Origin: JBHHUI01 sp965248775 | GTDB taxonomy: Bacteria > Chloroflexota > Anaerolineae > Anaerolineales > JBHHUI01 | Direction of reading: 5' to 3' | DNA length: 64,000 nt | Assembly: GCA_965248775.1 (NCBI GenBank) | Contig: OZ252150.1 | Span: 1,922,001-1,986,000, forward strand | Shown: piece after piece, positions 47,860-56,347 of the stretch | Position numbering within the stretch: the first letter of the stretch is position 1 | How the letters are laid out: the number at the start of each line of letters is the position of its first letter | Program-made: the position numbers and the translations under genes | The notes under the pieces: generated by a model | The model's database searches: none | Told to the model about the DNA's origin: nothing | Seen by the model: only the letters and a program-made list of their open reading frames with translations

Positions 47860-48798
47860 ATGTTCGTGTTAAAGAGAAGTTTTGTTGTTATATCGGTTGT
47901 AATTATCAGCACTTTATTGCTGGCGGCGTGTGGAGGTGATCAACCACCAGCGACGGAGACGCCCGTCCCAGTGGAGCCAACCGGGACCGAAGAACCTGCA
48001 GCGACGGAGACGCCCGTCCCAGTGGAGCCAACCGAGACCGAAGAACCTGCAGCGACGGAGACGCCCGTCCCAGTGGAGCCAACCGAGACCGAAGAACCTG
48101 CAGCGACGGAGACGCCCGTCCCAGTGGAGCCAACCGAGACTGAAGAACCTGCCAACGTAGAACCAGAAGTAGGAACAGAGACAGAAGTTGACACAGAGCC
48201 AGTCGCCGAGGTTGAAGAAGTATCCGATTCTTCTATACGCACCTTTGTAATTGTGCCGGAAGTGTCAACGGCCTCATACAGTGTGAGCGAGGAGTTTTTT
48301 GGCGGCGCACTCGGTCGATTAGGCATTGAATCGGGCTTGGTCGATACGGTAGGCAGTACCCAAGAGGTAAGTGGCGAGATGCAACTAAATCTGGGCGATT
48401 TAGCCAAACCGGTGATAGCCGGCAATTTTGTAGTGGATGTCAGCACCCTGACCAACGATCAATCTCGACGCGATAATCATATTCGTACCAATGCTCTTCA
48501 GTCCTTCCGATTTCCCCTGGCTGAGTTTATCATCACCTCGCTAGAGAGTGCCCCCAGTGAAATTGCCGATGGTCAGGAAGTGACTTTTGGTGCCAATGGC
48601 GACATTACCATTAGAAATATTACCCAGCAAATTACCTTCAATCTAACTGCCACCCTGGCCGGCGACACCATCACCGGCCAAGCCACCACCCAGCTAAAAA
48701 TGACCGATTTTGGCTTTGATCCACCTAATTTTGTTGGTGTCTTAAGTGTAGAAGACGAATTTAGAGTGAATGTAGATTTTACGTTTGTGGAGCAATAA
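47860..48798 (+). CDS. YceI-domain lipoprotein with Thr/Pro/Glu repeat linker
   Basis: The start is the ATG at 47860 with GGAGGAGAGG just upstream. The signal peptide ends in LLLAAC (lipobox). Residues about 22-100 are a Thr/Pro/Glu linker made of four 17-residue repeats. The YceI beta-barrel domain follows: STASYSVSEEFFGG, GLVDTVGSTQEVSGEMQLNL, FVVDVSTLTNDQSRRDNHIR, FPLAEFIITS, and ITQQITFNLTATLAGDTI. YceI proteins bind isoprenoid or fatty lipids in a lipocalin-like pocket. This one would be anchored outside the membrane. 312 residues. Confidence 0.88.
   Translation: MFVLKRSFVVISVVIISTLLLAACGGDQPPATETPVPVEPTGTEEPAATETPVPVEPTETEEPAATETPVPVEPTETEEPAATETPVPVEPTETEEPANVEPEVGTETEVDTEPVAEVEEVSDSSIRTFVIVPEVSTASYSVSEEFFGGALGRLGIESGLVDTVGSTQEVSGEMQLNLGDLAKPVIAGNFVVDVSTLTNDQSRRDNHIRTNALQSFRFPLAEFIITSLESAPSEIADGQEVTFGANGDITIRNITQQITFNLTATLAGDTITGQATTQLKMTDFGFDPPNFVGVLSVEDEFRVNVDFTFVEQ
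47950..48153 (+). repeat. Four tandem 51-bp repeats in the YceI lipoprotein gene
   Basis: Units begin at 47950, 48001, 48052 and 48103 and encode ATETPVPVEPTETEEPA. The first unit has Gly for Glu once and the last is followed by a diverged end. Repeats are almost identical at the DNA level, so unit number probably varies between strains. Confidence 0.9.
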
Positions 48799-48889
48799 AT
48801 AAAACCAAAAACTATGTTACAAGTAGTTGAGCAGGTTGGGTTGATTGGGTTTCGGAGATGCTGGGGACGGTGGAATTGAACGGATATTC

Positions 48890-48988
48890 ATGCCAAACGG
48901 CACAACTTACTATTTCTTCACCGACAGCTTCGAGGAAACTTGGGAAGCGGCCGTGAAAGAATCAAACAAGATCATTCCATTCTGTTAA
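48890..48988 (+). pseudogene. Short remnant reading MPNGTTYYFFTD...IIPFC
   Basis: Between the YceI gene and the esterase, 33 codons read MPNGTTYYFFTDSFEETWEA and end NKIIPFC before TAA (48986-48988). The frame is open about 20 bases further upstream (GGIERIF). Composition is like a real protein end, with no RBS. It is probably the 3' end of a deleted gene. No family was recognised. Confidence 0.3.
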
Positions 48989-49011
48989 TCGATATGACAA
49001 GGAGCAAAGCA

Positions 49012-49848
49012 ATGATCAGAAGGAACTTGGTGCCCGATGTGATTGGAGGGTTGCTCATCGCGCAGTTGCTGACCGCGTGCCGCGCAGGCGTGGTCACATC
49101 AGAGGCTAGTGCACCATTGGATGAATCCAATCCAGGGGTGACGGTTTTTGGCACTGAGACAATAATTCTATCTGCCGCACATATTGATCAAGACTACAAG
49201 ATATTTGTAGGACTTCCATGGAGTTATCCTAACTTGGAAAAGAATTATCCAGTACTTTATATGTTGGATGCCAACATATGGTTTGGGTCCGTGCTTGAGT
49301 ACACTCGATTGGACTTAAGTGTCTATGGACGGTCCGAAGTTATTGTCGTGGGCATTGGTTACCCGACAGAAGATGAGGATATATTATTAACGCGTCGGTA
49401 TAATGATTTCGTTCAGGAGCCGAGTGACTTTCTTCAATTTATTCGAGAAGAGTTGATGCCTGAGATTAATGCGAACTATCGAGTCAAGCCCGATGAGAAT
49501 GCATTAATTGGCCATTCATTTGGCGGTTCCTTCGCACTCTACACGTTGTTTGAAAAGCCGGAAACTTTTGATCGTTACATAATTGGCAGTCCAACTATCA
49601 CTGAAAAAATTGTGTCTCAGGAAGTTGAGTACGCTGCGAATCATGTGGATTTGCCCGCAAAGGTTTTCATTGGGGCAGGAGACATGGAAGGTCCCTTAAT
49701 GGCAAATAGTTTATTAAAAATGGCACTACAGATAGAGGAACGCAGCTATGAAAATTTGGAGTTTAAGACTACTGTATTCGAATTCGAGGATCACATCTCA
49801 GTCTTTCTCCCAATTCTGACGTATGGATTCAGGACACTGTTTGGATGA
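49012..49848 (+). CDS. Alpha/beta-hydrolase, esterase D / IroE-like (lipoprotein)
   Basis: The start is the ATG at 49012 (MIRRNLVPDV) with AAGGAG 7 bases upstream. The hydrophobic segment ends in LLTAC, a likely lipobox, so the enzyme is probably surface-anchored. The alpha/beta-hydrolase esterase family (PF00756 type) is shown by YPVLYMLDANIWFGSVLEY (oxyanion region), VIVVGIGYPTED, and the nucleophile elbow NALIGHSFGGSFALYTL (Ser in GHSFG). The acid/base residues probably lie in GAGDMEG and FEDHISVF. It hydrolyses ester or siderophore-like substrates. Codon use is more AT-rich than its neighbours, which may indicate transfer. Confidence 0.82.
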   Translation: MIRRNLVPDVIGGLLIAQLLTACRAGVVTSEASAPLDESNPGVTVFGTETIILSAAHIDQDYKIFVGLPWSYPNLEKNYPVLYMLDANIWFGSVLEYTRLDLSVYGRSEVIVVGIGYPTEDEDILLTRRYNDFVQEPSDFLQFIREELMPEINANYRVKPDENALIGHSFGGSFALYTLFEKPETFDRYIIGSPTITEKIVSQEVEYAANHVDLPAKVFIGAGDMEGPLMANSLLKMALQIEERSYENLEFKTTVFEFEDHISVFLPILTYGFRTLFG

Positions 49849-49928
49849 GGACTTGAAGTTGTCTGCAAAGTGCCTTTTGCAAATAACGCAAATGTTTGTT
49901 ACGTCTAATACTGTGGAGTGTAGATGAT

Positions 49929-50312
49929 ATGAATATCGCATTGTGGATATTGCAAGCAATCCTTGCCCTATTTTTTCTGCCACATAGCCGCTTGTTGTTG
50001 GACCCAGAAAAGAACGTACCTGAAAGTATGCGGGAGGAAATGCAATTCTTTTTCGATCTCTCGCCTGGATTTCGTCGATTTCTTGGAGTTGCAGAAATCC
50101 TTGGCCCTCTTGGACTTATCCTTCCTGGCCTGACAGGCATCCTGCCCTGGCTCACGCCACTGGCGGCCGCTGGATTGGCTTTGCTTATGGCAGGATCGAT
50201 TGTATTTCATATTAGACGCGGCGAAGCCTCTCCACGTCTCGCAATGAATGTGGTTGTCGTATTACTTGCAAGTTTCGTGGCCTATGGGCGTTGGCTGATT
50301 TCCCCACATTAA
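49929..50312 (+). CDS. DoxX-like family membrane protein
   Basis: 127 residues with four hydrophobic helices: MNIALWILQAILALFFLPHS, RRFLGVAEILGPLGLILPGL, LTPLAAAGLALLMAGSIVFHI and LAMNVVVVLLASFVAYGRW. The F-L-G-x-x-E-I-L-G-x-L-G-L-I-L-P pattern is that of DoxX-like proteins (subgroup PF13564). They are small integral membrane proteins of uncertain function, sometimes linked to redox or thiol metabolism. Start chosen at ATG 49929. Confidence 0.8.
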   Translation: MNIALWILQAILALFFLPHSRLLLDPEKNVPESMREEMQFFFDLSPGFRRFLGVAEILGPLGLILPGLTGILPWLTPLAAAGLALLMAGSIVFHIRRGEASPRLAMNVVVVLLASFVAYGRWLISPH

Positions 50313-50454
50313 GTACTCGTGTGACTTATATCTTAAAGTGAACTGGCTTTCTCCGCACGTATATTTACGCTAGTTTTATCTTGGGGGGATAATTTTTAGT
50401 TATACTATAGAAATTCTCCTCCTTTTGATACCTGCCCTTTGTGGTGCAGGAAGC

Positions 50455-50490
50455 GAAACGCCCCCGGACTCCAATGCTCGTGGGCGTTTC
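50455..50490 (+). terminator. Hairpin GAAACGCCC / GGGCGTTTC
   Basis: A 9-bp perfect stem lies about 140 bp downstream of the DoxX-like gene, followed by TGCTTAT. It may terminate that transcript. A weak U-tract lowers confidence. Confidence 0.5.
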
Positions 50491-50560
50491 TGCTTATACG
50501 CCTACTGAGTCCATAATAGAGGGCAGAGTCAAAAAATCTGAAAATTCATTTCTTTAACAC

Positions 50561-50587
50561 AAACGCCCGGTAAATTACCGGGCGTTT
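50561..50587. terminator. Perfect 13-bp inverted repeat, terminator of ABC exporter operon
   Basis: AAACGCCCGGTAA and TTACCGGGCGTTT are exact complements around one base. It lies 18 bp past the stop of the ABC gene on the minus strand and has T-rich sequence on both sides, so it is probably bidirectional. Confidence 0.75.
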
Positions 50588-50604
50588 TGCATAACCGCTG
50601 CTTC

Positions 50605-52452
50605 TCAGGCCAATTCGAGTTTTGTTACCATCGGGATTGGCTCATCCATCTTTTCGTACGTCACTGTTCTTTCACGGCGGAACTGCTGTGCATAGAGACG
50701 GTAGTAATGCCCGCGCTCGCGCAGCAGTTCTGCATGCGATCCAATCTCAGCAATCCGGCCAGCTTCGATAACCAGTATTCGATCCGCACGCTTGATCGTG
50801 GATAGGCGGTGCGCGATGACGATGCTCGTTGTCGATCCCAATAGCGCGTCCATGCCTTTCTGGATTAACGCCTCCGTGACGGTATCCACAGAACTGGTGG
50901 CCTCGTCCATGATGAAGATATCCGGCTGAGCCAGGATCGCGCGGGCCAGACTGACAAGTTGTTTCTGGCCCACCGAGAGCAGGCCGCCCCCCTCCCCGAC
51001 ATCGGCCTCGTAGCCGCCTTCCAGCCGGTCGATAAACTCATGTGCACCCGCAAGTTGCGCTGCTTCTTCAATCTCTTCATCTGAAGCCACCAGACATCCA
51101 TAGCGGATATTCTCACGGATTGTGCCGGAGAAGAGATGTGGCGTTTGCAACACAACACCCAGACGAGACTGAATGCTGAGTTGAGTCACGTTCAGATAGT
51201 CTTGATCCCCAATTAGCACACGACCGCGCGTTGGTTCATAGAACCTACTGAGCAAATTCACGATTGTTGATTTACCACCACCGGTGGGACCGACAAGCGC
51301 AATTGTCTCCCCACTCCGAATGTGCAGGTTGAAATTCTCCAATACGGGCTTCCCCGATTCGTAAAAGAAATCCACATTCTCGAAGCGGATATCGGCCCGC
51401 AATGACGGCAAGACCTTTGCCGCGGGCACGTCTGTGATGTCGGGGGTTGTGTCCAACAACGAGAAAATTCGCTCGGCAGAAGCAATCGCACGTTGCATCT
51501 CGGCATACACCCGCGCCATCTCCTGGAGTGGGAATAGGATAAAAGTCACGTAGGTCACGAAGGCTTGAATGCCACCAATGGTAAGGGCGCCGATCTGCAC
51601 CTGCCAGCCGCCATACCAAACGATTCCGCCGACGGCGAATGCTGCGACGATCTGCACGAGCGGCAGGAAGAGCGCCGAAAGCCACGCAGCCCGATAGCCG
51701 GATTTATACATCTCGCTGGTTAACTGACCAAACTCTTCCAAGTTGCGCTCTTCTCTTACAAGTGCTTTGGCCACCCGTACGCCGCTGATATTCTCGTTGT
51801 ATGCACCCGTGATCTTTGAGTTGATACGCCGCACGGCCCGATATTCGACCAGAATCTTTTTCTGGAACAGTGCAGCCACAACCACTAGTACCGGCACAAT
51901 TGCGAAAACAACCAGTGCAAGCTGCCAGTTGATTAGCATCATAAAGATCATCGAAGATACTGTGCTCATCACAAACCAGGATGAGTCCAGGACTCCCCAC
52001 GCCAGCAAGTCTCCTATGCGGCTGGTGTCAGAGATCAGTCGCGACATAATCCATCCCACCGGTGTGTGATCGAAGTAGCGGAACGAAAGGTCCTGCAGAT
52101 GGTTAAACATTCGTTTACGAAGGTCGTACTGCACTATTTCGCTCAGACTACCAGCCAACCAGATGAAGCCAAACACCGCCCCGGCCAATAACACGGATAC
52201 AATCCCGTATTGGATCGCAAGCGCGATCAGTACCTCGACATCCTTCTTGAGGATGGCTTCATCGAGGATGCGTTTGATGAGGAACGTGAGATAAGAGTCA
52301 CTCCCCGCGACAATTGCGATCATGAACAGGAAGCCGGACACTCGTCGCCAATAGGGGCGCGCCAAGCCTGCCAACCGGCGCAGCGTCCCCCGGCTGATCT
52401 TTGCTGTAAATTCTTCTTCTTCGATTTCTTCGTATTCTTCAAATTCAGACAT
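50605..52452 (-). CDS. ABC transporter, membrane-spanning plus ATP-binding (heterodimer subunit with consensus Walker B)
   Basis: 615 residues from the ATG at 52452. The acidic N-terminus MSEFEEYEEIEEEEF precedes six membrane helices (about 30-330) and the nucleotide-binding domain with GPTGGGKSTI (Walker A near 395), QTPHLFSGTIRENI (Q-loop), LSVGQKQLVSLARA (signature) and FIMDEATSSVD with the catalytic Glu. The adjacent upstream gene encodes its partner. Such pairs (BmrCD, LmrCD, TM287/288-like) export drugs or lipids from the cytoplasmic membrane. Here the consensus catalytic Glu is present, whereas the signature is LSVGQ. Confidence 0.92.
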   Translation of the reverse strand: MSEFEEYEEIEEEEFTAKISRGTLRRLAGLARPYWRRVSGFLFMIAIVAGSDSYLTFLIKRILDEAILKKDVEVLIALAIQYGIVSVLLAGAVFGFIWLAGSLSEIVQYDLRKRMFNHLQDLSFRYFDHTPVGWIMSRLISDTSRIGDLLAWGVLDSSWFVMSTVSSMIFMMLINWQLALVVFAIVPVLVVVAALFQKKILVEYRAVRRINSKITGAYNENISGVRVAKALVREERNLEEFGQLTSEMYKSGYRAAWLSALFLPLVQIVAAFAVGGIVWYGGWQVQIGALTIGGIQAFVTYVTFILFPLQEMARVYAEMQRAIASAERIFSLLDTTPDITDVPAAKVLPSLRADIRFENVDFFYESGKPVLENFNLHIRSGETIALVGPTGGGKSTIVNLLSRFYEPTRGRVLIGDQDYLNVTQLSIQSRLGVVLQTPHLFSGTIRENIRYGCLVASDEEIEEAAQLAGAHEFIDRLEGGYEADVGEGGGLLSVGQKQLVSLARAILAQPDIFIMDEATSSVDTVTEALIQKGMDALLGSTTSIVIAHRLSTIKRADRILVIEAGRIAEIGSHAELLRERGHYYRLYAQQFRRERTVTYEKMDEPIPMVTKLELA

Positions 52453-52547
52453 TTTTAGTACCTTATTATCACTCTGTGCGATACCCACAGGGTTACCACC
52501 GAGTGCAGTGCACACTCCACGTTGTGGAGAATATCCGACTCACTACG

Positions 52548-54362
52548 TCAGACAAACGCCACTTCTCTCTCCAGTTCTTCCTCGATCAACGCCTGTAACT
52601 CGTATGTGCGGCGATACAGACCCGGTTCCGCTAGCAGTGTGTCATGCGTCCCGCGCTCGACAATGCGCCCATCCTGCAAGACCAGTATCAGATCGGCGTC
52701 CATAACGCTGTGGATGCGATGTGCGATGATGAAGGTCGTGCGCCCCTCCATCAGCCGCTCCAGGGCTGTCCGGATTTCCGTTTCCGTTTCTGTATCAACA
52801 CTCGAAGTTGAGTCGTCCAGGATCAGGATGCGCGGATCTTTAAGCAAAGTACGTGCAATCGCCACTCTTTGTTTCTGACCCCCTGAAAGCGTCACACCGC
52901 GTTCACCCACCATAGTCTCGTAACCATGCGGGAAAGACAGAATGACATCGTGCACAGCTGCCGCGCGAGCTGCAGCCTCAACTTCTGTGTCAGTGACAAC
53001 ACGTCCTACACCATATGTGATGTTTTCACGAACCGTTCGCGAGAAAAGGAATGGCTCTTGCTCGACAATGCCCGTCTGCTGCCGCAGGAATTTACGCGGA
53101 TATTCACGCAACTCGCTGCCATCGAGTTTGATGCTGCCCATCGTGTAGTCGTAAAAACGGGGCAACATGTTGACAAGGGAAGTCTTGCCAGCGCCGGTTG
53201 GTCCCAGCAAAGCCACAGATTGGCCGGGCTCACAGCGGAAGCTGATATTGTGCAGCACTGGAATGGGCTCGCCTACATATTCGAAGGAGACATCGTCGAA
53301 GACGATCTCACCTCGCAGGTTGCCTTGCGGCTGGAAACTACCGGCGAGCAAAGGCTCACGATCTTGTTCGATAAGTTCCGACACGCGCCCGAATGAGACC
53401 ATTCCGCGCGACATCTCAGTAATCAGCCGCCCGAGAATACGCAACGGAAATACGATCCAGATGATCATGCCTGCAAAGGCAAGGAAGGTGCCAATACTGA
53501 TGTCTCCCCGCATAGCAAACAACGCCCCGGCAACAAATCCGATTGTCAGTTGCAGACCGATCAGCACATCCGAAGACGGCCAGAACAAAGAATGCCAGAG
53601 CAACAGGTGCAATCCGCGCTTCAATATTTCGGCATTATCGTCTTCGAATTTTCCGCGCTCATATTCCTGGCGGGCAAAGGCCTTCACCACCCGCACCGCT
53701 GTCAGGTTCTCCTGCAAAGTGGTTGACAACTTAGCCTCCTGCTCCTGATTGGCCTCATATGCGATCGAAATGCGATGGAAGAATGCAAACGACATCAGCA
53801 AGACGAACGGCACAACAACAACCGAGATCAGACCCAGTGGCACATGCATTGAGAGGAGCACGCCCAAGTTGATGGTGAATAGCAACAAAATGCGTCCCAC
53901 GGCCACACCCTGCTCCGAAAAGAATTTCCGTATGGCGTCCACGTCCGAAGTTGTGCGCTGGATCAGGTCGCCCGTCCTCGCCCGATCGTGATAGGTGAAC
54001 GAGAGCCGCTGGATGTGGTCGAAGAGATAGTCACGCAGGCGCCGTGCTACCCCTTCGGAGGAATAAGCCGCCAAGCGACCACTCGTGAATGTGAAGGCCC
54101 CTTCGAATATCGCCAGTGCAACAAATCCGACGGCGATGTAAGGCACCAACTCGCTCGATTCGCCCGCGCCGAGTACATCATCCACGAAGAAGCGCAGTAA
54201 GAGAAACGTCCCCGTCTTCGCCACGGCAGCAACCGCCTGGCTGGCCGTCGCGCCAAGATAAGCCAGCCGAAATCCGGTTAGAAGCCGCCACAAGCCGAGC
54301 AGGCGATTCCGGACAGCGATATTTTTCAAGTCATATTGATATGGTGAGCTCAAAGTACTCAT
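52548..54362 (-). CDS. ABC transporter, membrane-spanning plus ATP-binding (heterodimer subunit with degenerate Walker B)
   Basis: 604 residues with six membrane helices (about 20-320) then GPTGAGKTSL (Walker A), QEPFLFSRTVRENI (Q-loop), LSGGQKQRVAIAR (signature) and ILILDDSTSSVD. Asp replaces the catalytic Glu at the end of Walker B, as in the degenerate site of heterodimeric multidrug exporters. It is the first gene of the operon, with 95 bp to the second. Upstream lie tandem terminators and a short leader ORF, so expression is probably controlled by attenuation. Confidence 0.92.
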   Translation of the reverse strand: MSTLSSPYQYDLKNIAVRNRLLGLWRLLTGFRLAYLGATASQAVAAVAKTGTFLLLRFFVDDVLGAGESSELVPYIAVGFVALAIFEGAFTFTSGRLAAYSSEGVARRLRDYLFDHIQRLSFTYHDRARTGDLIQRTTSDVDAIRKFFSEQGVAVGRILLLFTINLGVLLSMHVPLGLISVVVVPFVLLMSFAFFHRISIAYEANQEQEAKLSTTLQENLTAVRVVKAFARQEYERGKFEDDNAEILKRGLHLLLWHSLFWPSSDVLIGLQLTIGFVAGALFAMRGDISIGTFLAFAGMIIWIVFPLRILGRLITEMSRGMVSFGRVSELIEQDREPLLAGSFQPQGNLRGEIVFDDVSFEYVGEPIPVLHNISFRCEPGQSVALLGPTGAGKTSLVNMLPRFYDYTMGSIKLDGSELREYPRKFLRQQTGIVEQEPFLFSRTVRENITYGVGRVVTDTEVEAAARAAAVHDVILSFPHGYETMVGERGVTLSGGQKQRVAIARTLLKDPRILILDDSTSSVDTETETEIRTALERLMEGRTTFIIAHRIHSVMDADLILVLQDGRIVERGTHDTLLAEPGLYRRTYELQALIEEELEREVAFV

Positions 54363-54443
54363 AGTCTGCTTCCAGTATTCTTATACCAATCTCTTTGAAA
54401 CCTTCTTTCAACCCAACAAGTCCATCGTCCCAGGAAAACAAAA

Positions 54444-54519
54444 AGCCACAGGCCGTGAATTCACCCGTGGCTGGAAATAAAAAGAGCCACAGGGTCAGAT
54501 TAGAGCCGACCCGTGGCTC
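54444..54519 (-). terminator. Tandem intrinsic terminators in leader of ABC exporter operon
   Basis: On the minus strand, GAGCCACGGGTC and GACCCTGTGGCTC pair around a short loop and are followed by TTTTT (54519 to about 54479). A second hairpin with arms AGCCAC and GTGGCT, core GGGTGAATTCAC, is followed by TTTTTGTTTT (54472 to about 54435). Both lie about 80-160 bp before the start of the first ABC gene. They have good U-tracts. Such a pair in a leader implies default termination that must be relieved to transcribe the exporter. Confidence 0.8.
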
Positions 54520-54546
54520 GTGACTGCGCTCAGAAAATTGGCGGAA

Positions 54547-54612
54547 TCAGCGAATCAAGGTCGCACCCACGACCGAGGAGGGATCTGTCTGATTTCCGTA
54601 AAGCATTCGCAT
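54547..54612 (-). CDS. Leader peptide upstream of ABC exporter (21 codons)
   Basis: The minus-strand ORF begins ATG CGA ATG CTT TAC and reads MRMLYGNQTDPSSVV, then GATLIR and TGA (54547-54549). It ends just before the first terminator stem. A short translated ORF followed by a terminator and then a heterodimeric ABC exporter is the arrangement of Bacillus bmrB-bmrCD, where ribosome stalling on the leader by antibiotics relieves termination. RBS is weak (GAAGGGAA 13 bases upstream), so translation is inferred. Confidence 0.55.
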   Translation of the reverse strand: MRMLYGNQTDPSSVVGATLIR

Positions 54613-54752
54613 TTTATCTTTAAAATTTCCCTTCGCCAATAGCCGCGTCAGTGTAGCACAGCAGCGGATTCATTGTCAAGTTTGATGCTGTAAAAAGGGT
54701 GTAAGTCTGCTCAGTTATGAACTGCCGCCGCAGATTGTTCCAGATTGACTAA

Positions 54753-56347
54753 TTATGATGTCCGCTGCTGCCGCCTGCGCCACATAATTCCACTAGTCGT
54801 TAGCGCAACGACTGCCAACACGAGCCACACTACCGGCGCGACACTCGCCCCGGTTGCGGGCAATGCTGTTGGCGTGGCGGCCAACAGGCCGAACTGCGTG
54901 AAGTGGTCGGCCAGGTCGCAGGTCTCGCTGGCAATCGCGGGCGAAACTGGCAACGGTTGCCACAATACGCCTTCAAAGAAACCCACATGCAGGTTGTCTA
55001 CAGCGCCACCCGCTTTCAATATATCGGCAACTGTGTGGCTCAGACAGATCGTCAGTGCGCTGTCAAATGTCGCCCGTCCAGTGTCAGTCGTCAGGTTTAC
55101 CCGCGAGCCGACCAACGAGTACCCTATCGGCGCAGTTGCCGACTGTGGGTTCTCACTCGCTGCACACAGGAAACGGGTGCCATCGGCGACTACATTCGCG
55201 GGAACAGTGACTTTCACATTCCCATTTGTGATAGGACAGCTGAACGTCCCACCCGTCGCGCCCATTGCGTAACCCGACACCGCTTCGGCAGCGACAGCCG
55301 GTTCGTCAGCGAGCACGGCTGCGCCGTTCGCGGCTCCGTTGGTTCCACCAATGTGCTGGATGACGAAATCCTTGCGCCCACCCGCGTCCTGGCAGGTCGC
55401 ACCAACCACCTCATAGCCGGACGGTGGAATGACGCAAATCTGCCCATCCTTTGCAAAAATCTGCACATCACCCTGGGAGTGGTTGCCGCCACTGCAGGCG
55501 CTATCCACACAGATTTGCCCGTACGAGCCGTTGAGATCGTACGCCGCGCCGCCGGTCAGTGTGGTTGGGCTGCCCGATGTGTCTAGGCTGGCGTTCGGGC
55601 CGCTGTCGGTTGTAGTGGTGCTGGTGGGACACGCGTCGCTGATAGCCAGGGCCACATAGAGGCGGTTCGTATCGACCCCCACTGCATTTTCTAGCGCGCC
55701 GCTCGTCTGATTCACAGTGTAGACGCTATCGGTTTGGTCAGCAATCAGGTGGAGCGTCCCACTTGCGTCGAATGCCGCCCCGGAGAAGCTAATATTGATT
55801 CCGTGAAAGCCTAGCAACGTAGTCGCTCCGCTGACGGTGCTTACTCTATAAGTGTTTTTATTGGTAAAGCTCACGGCGAACCAAACGTCGCTCGTGGGGT
55901 GTTATGCTGTCGCGCCAATATCGTCCGCAATGCCGGCAAGGTTTGATACTGCGCCAGTAGTCAGGCTCAGAGTTCTAAAAGTGTCATCAGTGGTACCGAT
56001 GACAAACGCGTTGCCGTTACAATCGATCGCCATCGAACCGGATAAACCTGGAAAGGTGGTATCGGCCACCTTGGTGATCGCGCCGGTTGTAGTGTTGATT
56101 ATTACCAGGTCGTCGTTGGTGACATCAATGCCGAATAGCGTGCCATCAGGGTGGAACGACATCCCGACGATATCGACGCCGGCATCGCCTACAAAAGTCG
56201 TCACGCCTGTCGCCAGGTTAATGGTGTACAAATCATTTCCAGTGGTGTCAAACGTGAAGGCCGTGCCGCTGCTCTGGACAGCGGGCGCTGCCGTAACACT
56301 CGCAACCGAGGCGCTCAGGGTGAATAAGATGACAGCAATCAGTCTGA
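54753..56347 (-). pseudogene. LPATG-anchored DUF4394-like surface protein, with in-frame TAA, cut by ISAzo13 copy C
   Basis: From the IS edge the frame reads LIAVILFTLSASVASVTA (signal-peptide core), then YTINLATGVTTFVGDAGVDIVGMSFHPDG, DDLVIINTTTGAITKVADT (repeat units of the DUF4394-like propeller). TAA occurs at 55902-55904 in GATA-stop-HPTSDVWFAV, where Gln or Lys is expected. It continues to a Ser/Thr-rich region and ends with LPATGASVAPVVWLVLAVVALT and basic WRRRQQRTS, an LPxTG-like sorting signal. The original protein is about 539 residues. It is a secreted, wall- or membrane-anchored protein. Confidence 0.82.
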
